A stretch of 64,000 nucleotides of DNA, from NCBI RefSeq assembly GCF_041435335.1, contig NZ_CP108430.1, positions 2,232,001 through 2,296,000 of the forward strand, written 5' to 3'. Position 1 is the stretch's first letter, and the number at the start of each line of letters is the position of its first letter. Both the position numbers and the translations under genes were made by a program. Origin of the DNA: Streptomyces sp. NBC_01283. Lineage in GTDB: Bacteria; Actinomycetota; Actinomycetes; Streptomycetales; Streptomycetaceae. Below are positions 8,101 through 16,525 of this stretch, piece by piece. The notes under the pieces are model-generated. The model had not been told where the DNA came from. It ran no database searches and saw only the letters and a list, made by a program, of their open reading frames with translations.

Positions 8101-9339
8101 ATGATGCGTGGAGGCAAGGTCGCCGTCGTGGGTGGAAGCATCGCCGGATGCGCCGCCGCACTCGCCGCGTACCGCGGTGGCGCCGATGAGATCACGGTGT
8201 ACGAGCGGGCCGCGGGACATCTGGCGGACCGCGGTGTCGGGCTCGCGGTGCACAACTCCCGTTACGCGGAGCTCGATTCCGCCGGGTATCTGGACGCGGA
8301 CATGCCGTGGGTGCAGCTGGAGCGGCGCCGCTGGTACGTGCGGGACGGGACGGCGGCCGGGCCGCTGGGGCACGAGGTCGGGGCGATGCCGTTCCCTTTC
8401 CGTACTTACAACTGGGGTCCCCTGTGGCGTGAGTTGCGCGGCCGTGTACCCGAGTCCGTGGCCTTCCGGACGGGTGTGACGGTGGAGGACGTACGCCCGG
8501 GGGCCGAGGGCACGGAGGGCGCCGAGGTGGTCACAGCCGAGGGCGCCGAGCGGGTCGACCTGGTGATCGGTGCCGATGGCTACCGCTCCGTGGTCCGCGG
8601 GGCGGCGTTCCCCACCGTGCGTCCCGCGTACGCGGGTTATCTCGCCTGGCGGGGCGCCTTCCCGGTCGACCGCCTTGCCGACCCGGAGCTGTGGGCGAAG
8701 GAGGACTGCGCCTACGTCGTCTTCCCCGGCGGCCACGTCATCGTCTACCGCATCCCCGACGGAGTCGGCGGGCACCGCGTCAACTGGGTCCTGTACACGG
8801 CACCGCCGCCGGACCTCGATCTGGGGCTCGGCCTCGACCTGCGGCTCACCGCGCCCACCAGCCTGCCGCCCGGCGGGCTCACGGAGGCCCTCTCCTCTCA
8901 TCTCACGTATGTGTGCGACGAGTTGCTGCCTCCCTACTGGGGCGACCTCGTGCGTGCGACCACTCCCGACGAGCTCTTCCTCCAGCCGATGTACGACTTC
9001 ACGGCGCCCCGCTACACCTCGGGCCGTGTGCTCCTGATGGGCGACGCGGCCACCGTCGCCCGGCCGCACACCGGGGCGGGCGCGGTCAAGGCGCTGCAGG
9101 ACGCGACGGTCCTGGAGTCCGCCTTCGCCACGGCCACGACCTGGCCGGACGCGCTCGACACGTACGACACGGACCGCACCGTCGCCGGGGCCGCCATGGT
9201 CGACCTCGGGCGGCGCCTGGGCCGCGCGCTCGTCGAGGAGACGCCGCCGTGGCGGTCGATGGACCAGACGGCGCTGGAGACGTGGTGGAAGCAGGCCGAC
9301 GGGGGCGGGGCGTTCGGAGGCCGTGAGCTGAGGCGGTGA
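8101..9339 (+). CDS. FAD-dependent monooxygenase (aromatic hydroxylase type)
   Basis: A 412-residue class A flavoprotein hydroxylase. The N-terminal Rossmann motif is VAVVGGSIAGCAAALAA (GxGxxG with Ser), with the acidic residue in EITVYERA. The second FAD/NAD(P)H motif appears as LVIGADGYRSVVRG. The third is LLMGDAATVARPHTGAGAVKALQDA, the GD box near the flavin. Such enzymes hydroxylate aromatic or enol substrates with NAD(P)H and O2, in the cytoplasm. The start is chosen at the first ATG of MMRGGKVAV; the frame is open well upstream, but a leaderless promoter fits just before this ATG. The substrate is not evident. Confidence 0.88.
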   Translation: MMRGGKVAVVGGSIAGCAAALAAYRGGADEITVYERAAGHLADRGVGLAVHNSRYAELDSAGYLDADMPWVQLERRRWYVRDGTAAGPLGHEVGAMPFPFRTYNWGPLWRELRGRVPESVAFRTGVTVEDVRPGAEGTEGAEVVTAEGAERVDLVIGADGYRSVVRGAAFPTVRPAYAGYLAWRGAFPVDRLADPELWAKEDCAYVVFPGGHVIVYRIPDGVGGHRVNWVLYTAPPPDLDLGLGLDLRLTAPTSLPPGGLTEALSSHLTYVCDELLPPYWGDLVRATTPDELFLQPMYDFTAPRYTSGRVLLMGDAATVARPHTGAGAVKALQDATVLESAFATATTWPDALDTYDTDRTVAGAAMVDLGRRLGRALVEETPPWRSMDQTALETWWKQADGGGAFGGRELRR

Positions 9340-9387
9340 TCCGCGCTCCCGAGCCGAAGCGGTGAAGGACGATACCCACCTGCCGGT

Positions 9388-9417
9388 TTGGGTATGCACC
9401 GCCAAGATCAATAAGAT
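9388..9417 (+). promoter_or_regulatory. Putative leaderless promoter of the VWA gene
   Basis: -35 TTGGGT (9388-9393), an 18-base spacer containing CCAAGATCA, -10 TAAGAT (9412-9417), and 6 bases to the ATG at 9424. There is no ribosome site. Same geometry as the promoters before 8101 and 12955. Confidence 0.6.
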
Positions 9418-9423
9418 CCGGCG

Positions 9424-10731
9424 ATGATCACAAGACAACGGCTGGCGGCCGGGGCCCTCGCCCTGCTCGCCGCCCTGAGCGCCGGGCTCGGCACCGCGGG
9501 CCCCGCCGCGGCCGACGGCGAAGAACCGGCACAGCCCTCCCCCAAGGTCGAGCTGCTCCTCGACGTCAGCGGTTCGATGCGGGCCCGCGACATCGACGGC
9601 AAGTCCCGGATGGCCGCGGCGAAGCAGGCGTTCAACGAGGTGCTCGACGCCACGCCGGACGAAGTCCAGCTGGGCATACGGACGTTGGGCGCCAACTACC
9701 ACGGCGACGACCGCAAGACGGGCTGCAAGGACACCGAGCTCCTCTATCCGGTCGCGGAGCTCGACCAGGCGGGGCGCACCGACGCGAAGACCGCGGTGGC
9801 CACGCTGGCGCCCACCGGCTGGACGCCGATCGGCCCCTCGCTCCTGAAGGCCGCCGACGACCTCAAGGACGAGGACAAGGAGCGCAGCCGCCGCATCGTC
9901 CTCATCTCCGACGGCGAGGACACGTGCCAGCCGCTCGACCCCTGCGAGGTGGCCCGCAAGATCGCCGCCGAGGGCATCCACCTCACGGTCGACACGCTCG
10001 GCCTGGTGCCGGACGCCAAGACCCGCGACCAGCTGAGCTGCATCGCGGAGGCCACCGGCGGTACGTACACGTCGGTGCGGCACACCGATGAACTCTCGGG
10101 CCGCGTCAAGCAGTTGGTCGACCGCGCGGCTGACCCCGTCGCCACTCCGGTGGCGGCCGAGGGCGCCGCCCAGTGCTCCGAGGCCCCGCAGCTCAAGGCG
10201 GGCGTCTACACCGACCGGGAGAAGTTCGGCGAGCACCGCTGGTACCGCGTCGACGTCAAGCCCGGCCAGGAGTTGCGCGCTTCCGTCAGCGTCGGCGCCG
10301 ACCGCGCGGTGAACCAGGACTACGGCGTGCTGCTGCGCGCCTCGACGACGCACGGGCGCGAGATCGTGCGCGGCTCCGAGGCGGGCGACGGACGCACGGA
10401 CGTGATCTCGACCGGTCTGCGCTATCCGAAGCCGGAGTCGGACGACGAGGCCGGTGACGGCGGTGACGGCGATGAGCCCGCCGCCGAGACCGTGTGTCTC
10501 CAGGTCAGCAACTCCTTCTCGGCGCCCTCCTCGGTCAAGACGACCCCGGGTCTGCCCGTGGAGCTGGCCGTCGACCTGGTGGACGCGCCCGACGAGGCGT
10601 CGGACGTGGCGTCCTTCGGCCTGGGCAACGGCTGGTGGCTGCTCGGCGTACTGATCCTCACCGGCTTCGTCGCCGGTCTGGTCTGGGGCTGGGTCTCGCG
10701 CTGGCGCTTCGCGGTCTGGAGGACCAACTGA
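9424..10731 (+). CDS. Membrane-anchored von Willebrand factor A domain protein
   Basis: A 435-residue protein. A signal peptide (RLAAGALALLAALSAGLGTAGPAAA) is followed by a VWA domain, residues about 40-230. Its metal site DxSxS is VELLLDVSGSM, and the later acidic/Ser-Thr residues lie in RRIVLISDGEDTCQP. Residues 245-390 form a beta-rich region. One C-terminal membrane helix (WWLLGVLILTGFVAGLVWGW) ends in a short basic cytoplasmic tail. The bulk is thus outside the cell. The stop overlaps the next ATG by one base (TGATG), so the two proteins probably work as a pair. Role unknown; VWA domains usually bind protein partners through a divalent metal. Confidence 0.87.
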   Translation: MITRQRLAAGALALLAALSAGLGTAGPAAADGEEPAQPSPKVELLLDVSGSMRARDIDGKSRMAAAKQAFNEVLDATPDEVQLGIRTLGANYHGDDRKTGCKDTELLYPVAELDQAGRTDAKTAVATLAPTGWTPIGPSLLKAADDLKDEDKERSRRIVLISDGEDTCQPLDPCEVARKIAAEGIHLTVDTLGLVPDAKTRDQLSCIAEATGGTYTSVRHTDELSGRVKQLVDRAADPVATPVAAEGAAQCSEAPQLKAGVYTDREKFGEHRWYRVDVKPGQELRASVSVGADRAVNQDYGVLLRASTTHGREIVRGSEAGDGRTDVISTGLRYPKPESDDEAGDGGDGDEPAAETVCLQVSNSFSAPSSVKTTPGLPVELAVDLVDAPDEASDVASFGLGNGWWLLGVLILTGFVAGLVWGWVSRWRFAVWRTN

Positions 10732-11525
10732 TGCGTACGACACGTGTGCTGAGCCGGGCCGGCCTACTGGCCGGCGCCGCGCTGCTCGCCCTCTCGGGGG
10801 CCGCGGGCGCGGCTTTCGCCGACGACTCCGACGACTCGGGCGACAAGTCCGCCGCGCCGACCGAGGCCGGTACGTCCTTCCGTACGGCGACGGCGATCCG
10901 TCCCGACCAGGAGGCGACGGCGGAGGCGTCCACCGGCGACTACCTGTACTGGTCGTTCCCCGCGGACATCGGACAGCGCCCCACCGTGCACGCCACGGTG
11001 AAGCTGCCGAAGGACGCCGCCCGGCACGGCGACTCCACCTGGCAGGTCGATGTCTACGACGGGCTGCGGCGCCGCCAGGCGTGCCGGTTCGGGGCGCAGA
11101 CGAAGACGGCCGCGCAGGACGCCGCCACGGTCGAGCTGTCCTGCACGCTGCGCACCGTGCGCGCCTTGGCCGAGCCGTGGGCCAACGACCCGCTGCCCGG
11201 CACGTACTACGCGCGCCTGACGGTCACCGGCCTCAAGGCGGACGACCTGGGGCTTCCGATGCGGGCAGCGACGAAGGTCACGTCGAGCGACGCGGGCGGT
11301 GCGCAAGCGGTGGACGGCGCGCTCGCGGAGCCCTTGGTTCCGGGCATCGGCACGAAGATGGCGGCGGAGTCCGGTGAGCCGGAGGACGGCTGGGCCTCGG
11401 GCCGGTGGTCGTCCCGCTGGCTGTGGACCGCGGGCGGCGGCGTTCTCGGCGCCCTCGCGGGCATCGGGGGCTACTGCCTGACGCGCGGCTCGGGCCGCCC
11501 GGCGCGCGTACCTGCGGGGATCTAA
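10731..11525 (+). CDS. Secreted, membrane-anchored partner of the VWA protein
   Basis: A 264-residue protein starting one base inside the stop of the VWA gene. It has a signal peptide (SRAGLLAGAALLALSGAAGAAFA), an acidic stretch (DDSDDSGDK) and an extracellular beta-rich domain (DYLYWSFPADIGQRPTVHA; PGTYYARLTVTG). The C-terminal membrane helix is WLWTAGGGVLGALAGIGGYC with a short basic end. The ectodomain resembles the C-terminal half of the upstream VWA protein in style (TATAIRPDQEATAEAS..., Y-W-F pattern), suggesting a jelly-roll-like fold. No catalytic motif recognised. Function unknown. Confidence 0.8.
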   Translation: MRTTRVLSRAGLLAGAALLALSGAAGAAFADDSDDSGDKSAAPTEAGTSFRTATAIRPDQEATAEASTGDYLYWSFPADIGQRPTVHATVKLPKDAARHGDSTWQVDVYDGLRRRQACRFGAQTKTAAQDAATVELSCTLRTVRALAEPWANDPLPGTYYARLTVTGLKADDLGLPMRAATKVTSSDAGGAQAVDGALAEPLVPGIGTKMAAESGEPEDGWASGRWSSRWLWTAGGGVLGALAGIGGYCLTRGSGRPARVPAGI

Positions 11526-11602
11526 TCTCGGTGGTGGCCGGACCGGGCTTCTCGCCGGTCCGGCCACCACCGACAGACTCGACAGACAGGAAGTTCCGCA
11601 CC

Positions 11603-12196
11603 ATGGGTGACCTGCTCCTCGTCCGGCACGGCGAGACCGAGTGGTCGATGAACGGCCGGCACACCAGCTGGACGGACATCCCGCTCACCGAGAACGGCAA
11701 GGAGCAGGCGCGGGGGCTCGCATCGCTGGTGGGGCGGTTCCGGATCGGGGCGGCGTTCACGAGCCCCCGGACGCGTGCCAGGGAGACGGCGGAGCTGGCC
11801 GGGTTCCCGGATGCCCGGGTGGACCCCGACCTGGGCGAGTGGGACTACGGGGCGTACGAGGGGGTCACGACGGTGGAGATCCACCGCACCCGCCCCGACT
11901 GGTATCTGTTCACGGACGGAGTGGCGCCGGGTCCCGCCGAACACCCCGGTGAGACCCCGGAGCAGGTCGGTGAGCGGGCCGACCGGATGCTGGCGAAGGT
12001 CGACGCCGCGCTCGCCAACTACGAGAGCAGCGTGGTCCTCTTCGCGCACTCCCACTTCCTCCGGGTGCTGACGGCCCGGCGCCTCGGACTGCCGGTGTCC
12101 GGTGGGTCGTTGTTCCAGCTGGCCACGGGAACGGTCTGCCGCCTCAGCACGGAGCACGGCCGCCCGGTGGTGGCGAGCTGGAACATTCGGCCATGA
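11603..12196 (+). CDS. Histidine phosphatase family protein
   Basis: A 197-residue enzyme of the phosphoglycerate-mutase-like branch. The N-terminal catalytic motif LLLVRHGETEWS contains RHG with the phospho-accepting His near residue 9. ARETAELAGFPDARVDPDLGEWDYGAYEG gives the Arg and Glu. VVLFAHSHFLRVLTARRLGL holds the second His. Such proteins dephosphorylate small phospho-metabolites in the cytoplasm; the substrate is not predictable. The ATG follows AGGAAGTTCCGCACC. It is separated by about 77 bases from the VWA-partner gene. Confidence 0.9.
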   Translation: MGDLLLVRHGETEWSMNGRHTSWTDIPLTENGKEQARGLASLVGRFRIGAAFTSPRTRARETAELAGFPDARVDPDLGEWDYGAYEGVTTVEIHRTRPDWYLFTDGVAPGPAEHPGETPEQVGERADRMLAKVDAALANYESSVVLFAHSHFLRVLTARRLGLPVSGGSLFQLATGTVCRLSTEHGRPVVASWNIRP

Positions 12197-12249
12197 AAAC
12201 AGGCAGACTCTGTCTCATATAGCACTCTCTCCACCATGAAGGATCGCGA

Positions 12250-12834
12250 ATGATCACGCTCAAGAAGGAAGACGGACCGGCGGATCTGGGCGGCGTGACC
12301 CGTCTGTCCATAGGGGTGTCCTGGGACCCGACCGTCGGCAGCAGCGGCGGTCTGCTGGGCAAGCTCCGTCAGAAGGCCGGCACCGACCTCGACCTGATCG
12401 CCATCGCGATGGCGGGGGCGGACCCGGTGCGCCTCGCGGGCCTCGACTCCCTTGACCCGCTGGGCAACGGCTCGCTGGTGCACAGCGGCGACAACCAGAC
12501 GGGCAAGGGCGACGGCGACGACGAGACGGTCACCGTCGAGTTCGAGCGCGTCCCGGACAACATCACGTCCATCGTGTTCGTCGCCGCCGCGTACAAGAAG
12601 CGCAGCGCCTTCCAGAACGCGCGCAACATCAGCTTCAAGGTGTACGACGCCACGGGCGGCAGCACCCAGCAGGTCGCCGACATCTGGCCGAGCCTGCTCA
12701 CGAACGACAACGGCTGCGCCGTGGCCAAGGCGATCCGCGAAGGTTCGGCCTGGAAGCTCCAGGTCATCAACGAGACCGGCAAGATCAAGCAGGGCGACGA
12801 GCAGGCCCTGATGCGCTTCGCGATGAGCAAGTAG
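12250..12834 (+). CDS. terD: TerD family protein (tellurium resistance/stress)
   Basis: A 194-residue TerD-domain protein. It starts with ITLKKEDGPADLGGVTRLSIGVSWDP, then GTDLDLIAIAMAG, followed by the acidic Ca-binding loops around HSGDNQTGKGDGDDETVTVEF and IVFVAAAYKKRSAFQNARN. It ends with GDEQALMRFAMSK. TerD proteins bind calcium and belong to a membrane-linked stress system of uncertain chemistry. Here the gene is solitary: no TerB, TerC or TerY gene is near, as is common for the many terD paralogues in Streptomyces. Confidence 0.93.
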   Translation: MITLKKEDGPADLGGVTRLSIGVSWDPTVGSSGGLLGKLRQKAGTDLDLIAIAMAGADPVRLAGLDSLDPLGNGSLVHSGDNQTGKGDGDDETVTVEFERVPDNITSIVFVAAAYKKRSAFQNARNISFKVYDATGGSTQQVADIWPSLLTNDNGCAVAKAIREGSAWKLQVINETGKIKQGDEQALMRFAMSK

Positions 12835-12917
12835 CGCACGTAGCGGGAGTCCGGGCCGGTCGCACCACCGCGGCCGGCCCGGTTGCGGACCCAGCCCGGC
12901 TGCGAACACGGCCCGGT

Positions 12918-12947
12918 TCGACACGCACCCCCAAGATCATCAAGACT
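12918..12947 (+). promoter_or_regulatory. Putative leaderless promoter of the LLM oxidoreductase gene
   Basis: -35 TCGACA (12918-12923), an 18-base spacer containing CCAAGATCA, -10 AAGACT (12942-12947), and 7 bases to the ATG at 12955. No ribosome site is visible before the ATG. Confidence 0.5.
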
Positions 12948-12954
12948 TGCCGTC

Positions 12955-13860
12955 ATGCGATACGGCGTGAACCTCCTCAACTTCGGCTCCGGCACCACCC
13001 CCGACTCCCTCGTCCGGCAGGCGACCGACGCCCGCGAACTGGGCTTCGGCTTTGCGATGATCTCCGACCACATAACGGTCACCCCCGACGTGCACGCGGT
13101 CTATCCGGCCCCGTTCTACGACCAGTTCGTGCTCGCCGCGCATCTCGCGGGCCGCGTACCGGGGCTGCGGCTCGGCACGACGATCACCGTGATCCCCTAC
13201 CGCCACCCGCTCCAGACCGCCCGCCTGGCCGCCAACATCGACCAGCTCAACGAAGCGGGCTTCATCCTCGGCGCCGGTGTCGGCTGGTCCCGCGCCGAGT
13301 ACGAGGCGCTGGGTGTCCCGTTCGAGGAGCGCGGCGCCATCACCGACGAGTACCTCACCGCGATCCGCGCCGCGTGGGCCGAGGAGACGACCTCCTTCCA
13401 GGGCCGGTACGTCGCCTACGAGGACATCCGCAACGCCCCCGCCCCCGCGACGCCCCTGCCCGTCTGGGTCGGCGGCAACTCCCCCGCCGCCCAGCGCCGC
13501 GCCGCCCGGCTCGGCGAGGGCTGGCACCCGTTCATGCCGACGCTCGAAGCCGTGCGCACGGCGCTGCCCCGGATCGCGGCGGAGGCCGAGGCCGCCGGGC
13601 GCCCCGCCCCGGACCTGGTGCCCCGCCTGCAGCTCAAGCTCACCCCGCAGCCGGACACGGCGGACCGCCCCCTCGGGCACGGCAGCGTCGACCAGCTCCG
13701 CGCCGACCTGGAGGCCCTGGCCGGGCTCGGCGCCACGGACGTGCTGCTCGACACCTACCCCGGCACGCCCGGCGAGCGCGGCACCGCAGACGACGACCGG
13801 CGCACGCTGGAGCTCGTCGCCGACAAGGTGGTCGACCCCGCCACGGGAACGGTTCGCTGA
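12955..13860 (+). CDS. Luciferase-like (LLM) class F420-dependent oxidoreductase
   Basis: A 301-residue TIM-barrel protein of the bacterial luciferase superfamily. Features: MRYGVNLLNFG at the N-terminus, DARELGFGFAMISDHI, the LRLGTTITVIPYRHPLQTARLAANIDQLNEAGFILGAGVGW block typical of F420-dependent members, then PLPVWVGGNSPAAQRRAARLGEGWHP. It probably transfers hydride between coenzyme F420 (or FMN) and a small substrate. The frame is open upstream, but this ATG matches the family start and the leaderless promoter. Substrate unknown; no pathway neighbours. Confidence 0.88.
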   Translation: MRYGVNLLNFGSGTTPDSLVRQATDARELGFGFAMISDHITVTPDVHAVYPAPFYDQFVLAAHLAGRVPGLRLGTTITVIPYRHPLQTARLAANIDQLNEAGFILGAGVGWSRAEYEALGVPFEERGAITDEYLTAIRAAWAEETTSFQGRYVAYEDIRNAPAPATPLPVWVGGNSPAAQRRAARLGEGWHPFMPTLEAVRTALPRIAAEAEAAGRPAPDLVPRLQLKLTPQPDTADRPLGHGSVDQLRADLEALAGLGATDVLLDTYPGTPGERGTADDDRRTLELVADKVVDPATGTVR

Positions 13861-13963
13861 GCCGGCAGCCGTCATCCACCGACAGGTGACGTCCGGCGGT
13901 CGTTGTCAGTGGTGCGAGGCACTATCGGAACCAGGCAGATGGACCTGGGGAAGAGGTGGGCTC

Positions 13964-14611
13964 ATGACGAAGCCTCCGACGGCCGCTCAGCGGCGCATCA
14001 TCGAGGCCGCCGACCCGGCGACGGGACGGCTGGCCGGGAGCGAGGCACTGCTCGCGGGACTCGTGCGCCACCGCCTCGCCTTCCGGCACCCCCGTCCGCC
14101 GCACGCCTATTTCCTGACGCCCACGGGTCATCGCATACGGGAGGGCACGGAGAGCTCTCCCGCCGCCGAAGCTCCCGGCCCTCCCCCGGCGGCTCCCGTG
14201 GCGTCCGGTCTCTTCGCCGCCCGCACCGGCGCCGAGCCCGAGCCGCCGCCGGGCGCCGCGGTCAACCCGGCGGCCCGCGCCCGTGACGTACGCAGCGCCT
14301 GGGAGGGCCTCCTGGAGATGCGCCGCATGACCAATCCGGACGGTGCGCGGGGCCGTCCCTGCGCCTGGGAGCGGACGCATCTGGTGCAGGCCGCGGCGCT
14401 GGCCCTGGAGGCGGCGGGCTGCCCGCCGGGTCCCGACGGCTACCGGGTGGGCGAGACACCGCAGCCCGAGGCCGTCGCCGTACGCGATTCGGCAGCCGAG
14501 AGACTGCGGGCGTGCGCGACCGCCCTGGAGGCCGCGGGCTGGCAGGTCAGCGAACACACGGAGCGGCCTCATGGCGCGCGCTATCTCCTGGCCTCGCCCC
14601 GCAGAAGCTAG
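13964..14611 (+). CDS. Hypothetical protein, actinomycete-type
   Basis: A 215-residue protein from the ATG at 13964, preceded by GGGGAAGAGGTGGG. Residues 1-60 (AAQRRIIEAADPATGRLAGSEALLAGLVRHRLAF..., YFLTPTGHRIRE) look like a small winged-helix or DUF-type module. A Pro/Ala-rich linker follows. Residues 100-215 (RDVRSAWEGLLEMRRMTNP, ACATALEAAGWQVSEH) form an alpha-helical domain. No catalytic motif, signal or membrane segment is seen. Codon use is like its neighbours. Function unknown. Confidence 0.65.
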   Translation: MTKPPTAAQRRIIEAADPATGRLAGSEALLAGLVRHRLAFRHPRPPHAYFLTPTGHRIREGTESSPAAEAPGPPPAAPVASGLFAARTGAEPEPPPGAAVNPAARARDVRSAWEGLLEMRRMTNPDGARGRPCAWERTHLVQAAALALEAAGCPPGPDGYRVGETPQPEAVAVRDSAAERLRACATALEAAGWQVSEHTERPHGARYLLASPRRS

Positions 14612-14653
14612 GCGATCTTGGAACCATTGATGGGAACCGTCGAAAGGAATGCC

Positions 14654-15076
14654 GTGTCCGAGCAGTTTTCCGTGAGCATCAGCGTCCGTGGGTACGAGAC
14701 GGACTCGCAGGGCCACCTGAACCAAGCCGTCTACCTCCAGTACGCCGAGCACGCCCGCTGGTCGGTGCTGCGCGCGGCGGGCATCGAGCAGGCCGATCTG
14801 CTCGCCAAGGGGGTGGGCCCGGTCGCCCTGGAGAACACCATCCGCTACTTCAGCGAGCTGCGCGCGGGCGACGAGGTGGAGGTGACCTGCACCTTCGTGT
14901 GGGGCGAGCGCAAGACGTTCCGTATCGAGCAGTCGATCCGCAAGACGGACGGCACCCAGGCCGCGGAGGTGCACGCCGTCGGTGGCCTCCTGGACCTGGC
15001 CGAACGCCAGATGGTGACCGATCCGCGCGAGTACTTCAGGGCGCTGGCGGACGACCCGACGGTGATCGGCCTCTGA
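14654..15076 (+). CDS. Acyl-CoA thioesterase, hotdog fold (4HBT)
   Basis: A 140-residue single hotdog-domain protein. The GTG at 14654 (VSEQFSVSISVRGYETDSQGHLNQAVYLQYAEHARW) follows AAAGGA at good spacing; an in-frame ATG at 14630 is possible. The motif Y-E-T-D-x-x-G-H-L-N-x-A-x-Y holds the catalytic acidic/His region of YbgC/FcbC-type thioesterases. It hydrolyses acyl-CoA or acyl-ACP; the chain length is unknown. No neighbour points to a pathway. Confidence 0.85.
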   Translation: MSEQFSVSISVRGYETDSQGHLNQAVYLQYAEHARWSVLRAAGIEQADLLAKGVGPVALENTIRYFSELRAGDEVEVTCTFVWGERKTFRIEQSIRKTDGTQAAEVHAVGGLLDLAERQMVTDPREYFRALADDPTVIGL

Positions 15077-15179
15077 CCGGCACCCCGAAAACCCGGGAAT
15101 CCGGGAATCCGGGAACTCGATTGGCGGGTGATCGTTCTTTCAAGTACCAGCAGAGCCCGATCACTTACCGGAGGCCCCC

Positions 15180-15992
15180 GTGTCGGACCGCGACCCCCAA
15201 GCCGAAGCAGCCGCGGAGATACGCGCGCGCATCGACACCAGCACGCCGCACTCCGCGCGCTTCTGGAACTACTTCGTGGGCGGCAAGGACAACTACGAGA
15301 AGGACCGCGAACTGGGCGACCACATCAAGGGGATCCACCCCGGCCTGGTCGACGTGGCGCGTCTGAGCCGGCAGTTCCTCGGCCGCGCGGTCCGGCATCT
15401 GGCGACGGAGCAGGGCATCCGCCAGTTCCTCGACATCGGCACGGGCCTGCCGACCGCCGACAACACGCACGAGGTCGCCCAGCGCGTGGCCCCGGACTCC
15501 CGGATCGTGTACGTCGACAACGACCCGCTCGTCCTCGCCCACGCCCGCGCGCTGCTCACCAGCACGCCCGAGGGCCAGACCTCGTACATCGACGCCGACC
15601 TCTACTCCCCCGAGGCCATCCTGGAGTCGGCGAGCGCGACCCTCGACCTCTCCCGGCCGGTCGCCCTGATGATCCTCAACACCCTTGGCCACGTGGGCGA
15701 TTACAAGGAGGCGCGCGAGCTGGTGTCCCGGCTCATGGCGGGCCTGCCGTCCGGCAGCTATCTGGTGATCAGCGACAGCACCGCCACCAGCGAGGGCATG
15801 ATCGCGGCGTCGAACGCTTACAACAAGAGCGGCGCGATTCCCTACCACGTACGCAGCGTGGAGGAGATCGGCGGCTTCTTCGACGGCCTCGACCTGGTGG
15901 ATCCCGGCGTCTCCCAGGTCACCCGGTGGCGCCCCGACTCCGAGGACGCCACACCGGTCGACGCGTACGGCGCGGTGGCCCGCAAGCCGTAG
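15180..15992 (+). CDS. SAM-dependent methyltransferase, DUF574 (Methyltransf_19) family
   Basis: A 270-residue protein beginning at GTG with GGAGG before it. The family signature HSARFWNYFVGGKDNYEKDRELGD is at residues 22-46. The SAM motif is IRQFLDIGTGLPTADNTHEVAQ, followed by IVYVDNDPLVLAHARALL with the ribose-binding Asp. These small methyltransferases are abundant in Streptomyces, mostly with unknown substrates. The gene is monocistronic and convergent to the HxlR gene. Confidence 0.93.
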   Translation: MSDRDPQAEAAAEIRARIDTSTPHSARFWNYFVGGKDNYEKDRELGDHIKGIHPGLVDVARLSRQFLGRAVRHLATEQGIRQFLDIGTGLPTADNTHEVAQRVAPDSRIVYVDNDPLVLAHARALLTSTPEGQTSYIDADLYSPEAILESASATLDLSRPVALMILNTLGHVGDYKEARELVSRLMAGLPSGSYLVISDSTATSEGMIAASNAYNKSGAIPYHVRSVEEIGGFFDGLDLVDPGVSQVTRWRPDSEDATPVDAYGAVARKP

Positions 15993-16039
15993 CCACATCG
16001 CCACCTCGCCACCCGCAGCGCGCCCACGAGCGGCGGGGG

Positions 16040-16435
16040 CTACGCGTCCACCAGCCCCCGCTTCTCGTCGTAGTCCGCGCGCGACTCCGCGATCGTCACC
16101 CGGTGCCGCTCCGCCCACCCCGTCAGGGTCAGCAGCGTGCCGTGCAACTCCTGGGCGATCGTCGTCAGTTCATACTCGACCTTCGGCGGAACCGTCGGGT
16201 ATACCGTGCGCGTGAGCAGGCCGTCGCGCTCCAGGTTCCGCAGGGTCAGGGTCAGCATGCGGCGGCTGATGCCCTCGATGCTGCGCTCCAGCTCGGTGAA
16301 GCGGATGGGGCCGTGGGCCGCCGCGACCAGGATCGAGATGCTCCATTTTCCCACCACCCTGTCAAGAACTTCCCGCAGCGGGCACGCCTCGGCGTTCACC
16401 ACCTGCGCCGTAACACCGGTGTTCCCTTGGGACAT
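16040..16435 (-). CDS. HxlR family regulator of the divergent MFS gene
   Basis: A 131-residue winged-helix protein; start ATG at 16435 (MSQGNTGVTAQVVNAEACPL). Family features: CPLREVLDRVVGKWSISILVAAAHG, FTELERSIEGISRRMLTLTLRNLERDGLLTRT, and VEYELTTIAQEL. An N-terminal cysteine (AEACPL) is at the position used for redox or electrophile sensing in some HxlR proteins. It is divergent from an MFS exporter gene across 90 bases and probably controls it. Confidence 0.9.
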   Translation of the reverse strand: MSQGNTGVTAQVVNAEACPLREVLDRVVGKWSISILVAAAHGPIRFTELERSIEGISRRMLTLTLRNLERDGLLTRTVYPTVPPKVEYELTTIAQELHGTLLTLTGWAERHRVTIAESRADYDEKRGLVDA

Positions 16436-16469
16436 CAAAGTTCCTCCTTCACCCGGCCTCCATGGTCAC

Positions 16470-16497
16470 GCACGATGAACCCCGTTACAAGTCGTGC
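16470..16497. promoter_or_regulatory. Inverted repeat in the HxlR/MFS divergent promoter
   Basis: GCACGA (16470-16475) and its exact complement TCGTGC (16492-16497) lie 16 bases apart, centred between the two divergent starts. The arrangement suits a dimeric regulator such as the adjacent HxlR protein. The arms are short, so chance occurrence is possible. Confidence 0.4.
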
Positions 16498-16525
16498 ACC
16501 TATGCAGTTCATGGAGGTTCTCATC

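Noticed and set aside
7876..10743. A 955-codon open frame on the minus strand
   Set aside because: It lies antisense to four well-supported plus-strand genes. Its protein is low-complexity Arg/Gly/Ala/His-rich, as expected for a mirror frame in high-GC DNA.
12250..12834. Phage or tellurite resistance island around terD
   Set aside because: No other ter genes or mobile elements are adjacent; solitary terD paralogues are normal in this genus.
15093..15116. Tandem CCGGGAAT units between the thioesterase and methyltransferase genes
   Set aside because: Only three short imperfect copies in a 100-base gap; best explained as slippage. No regulatory meaning is visible.
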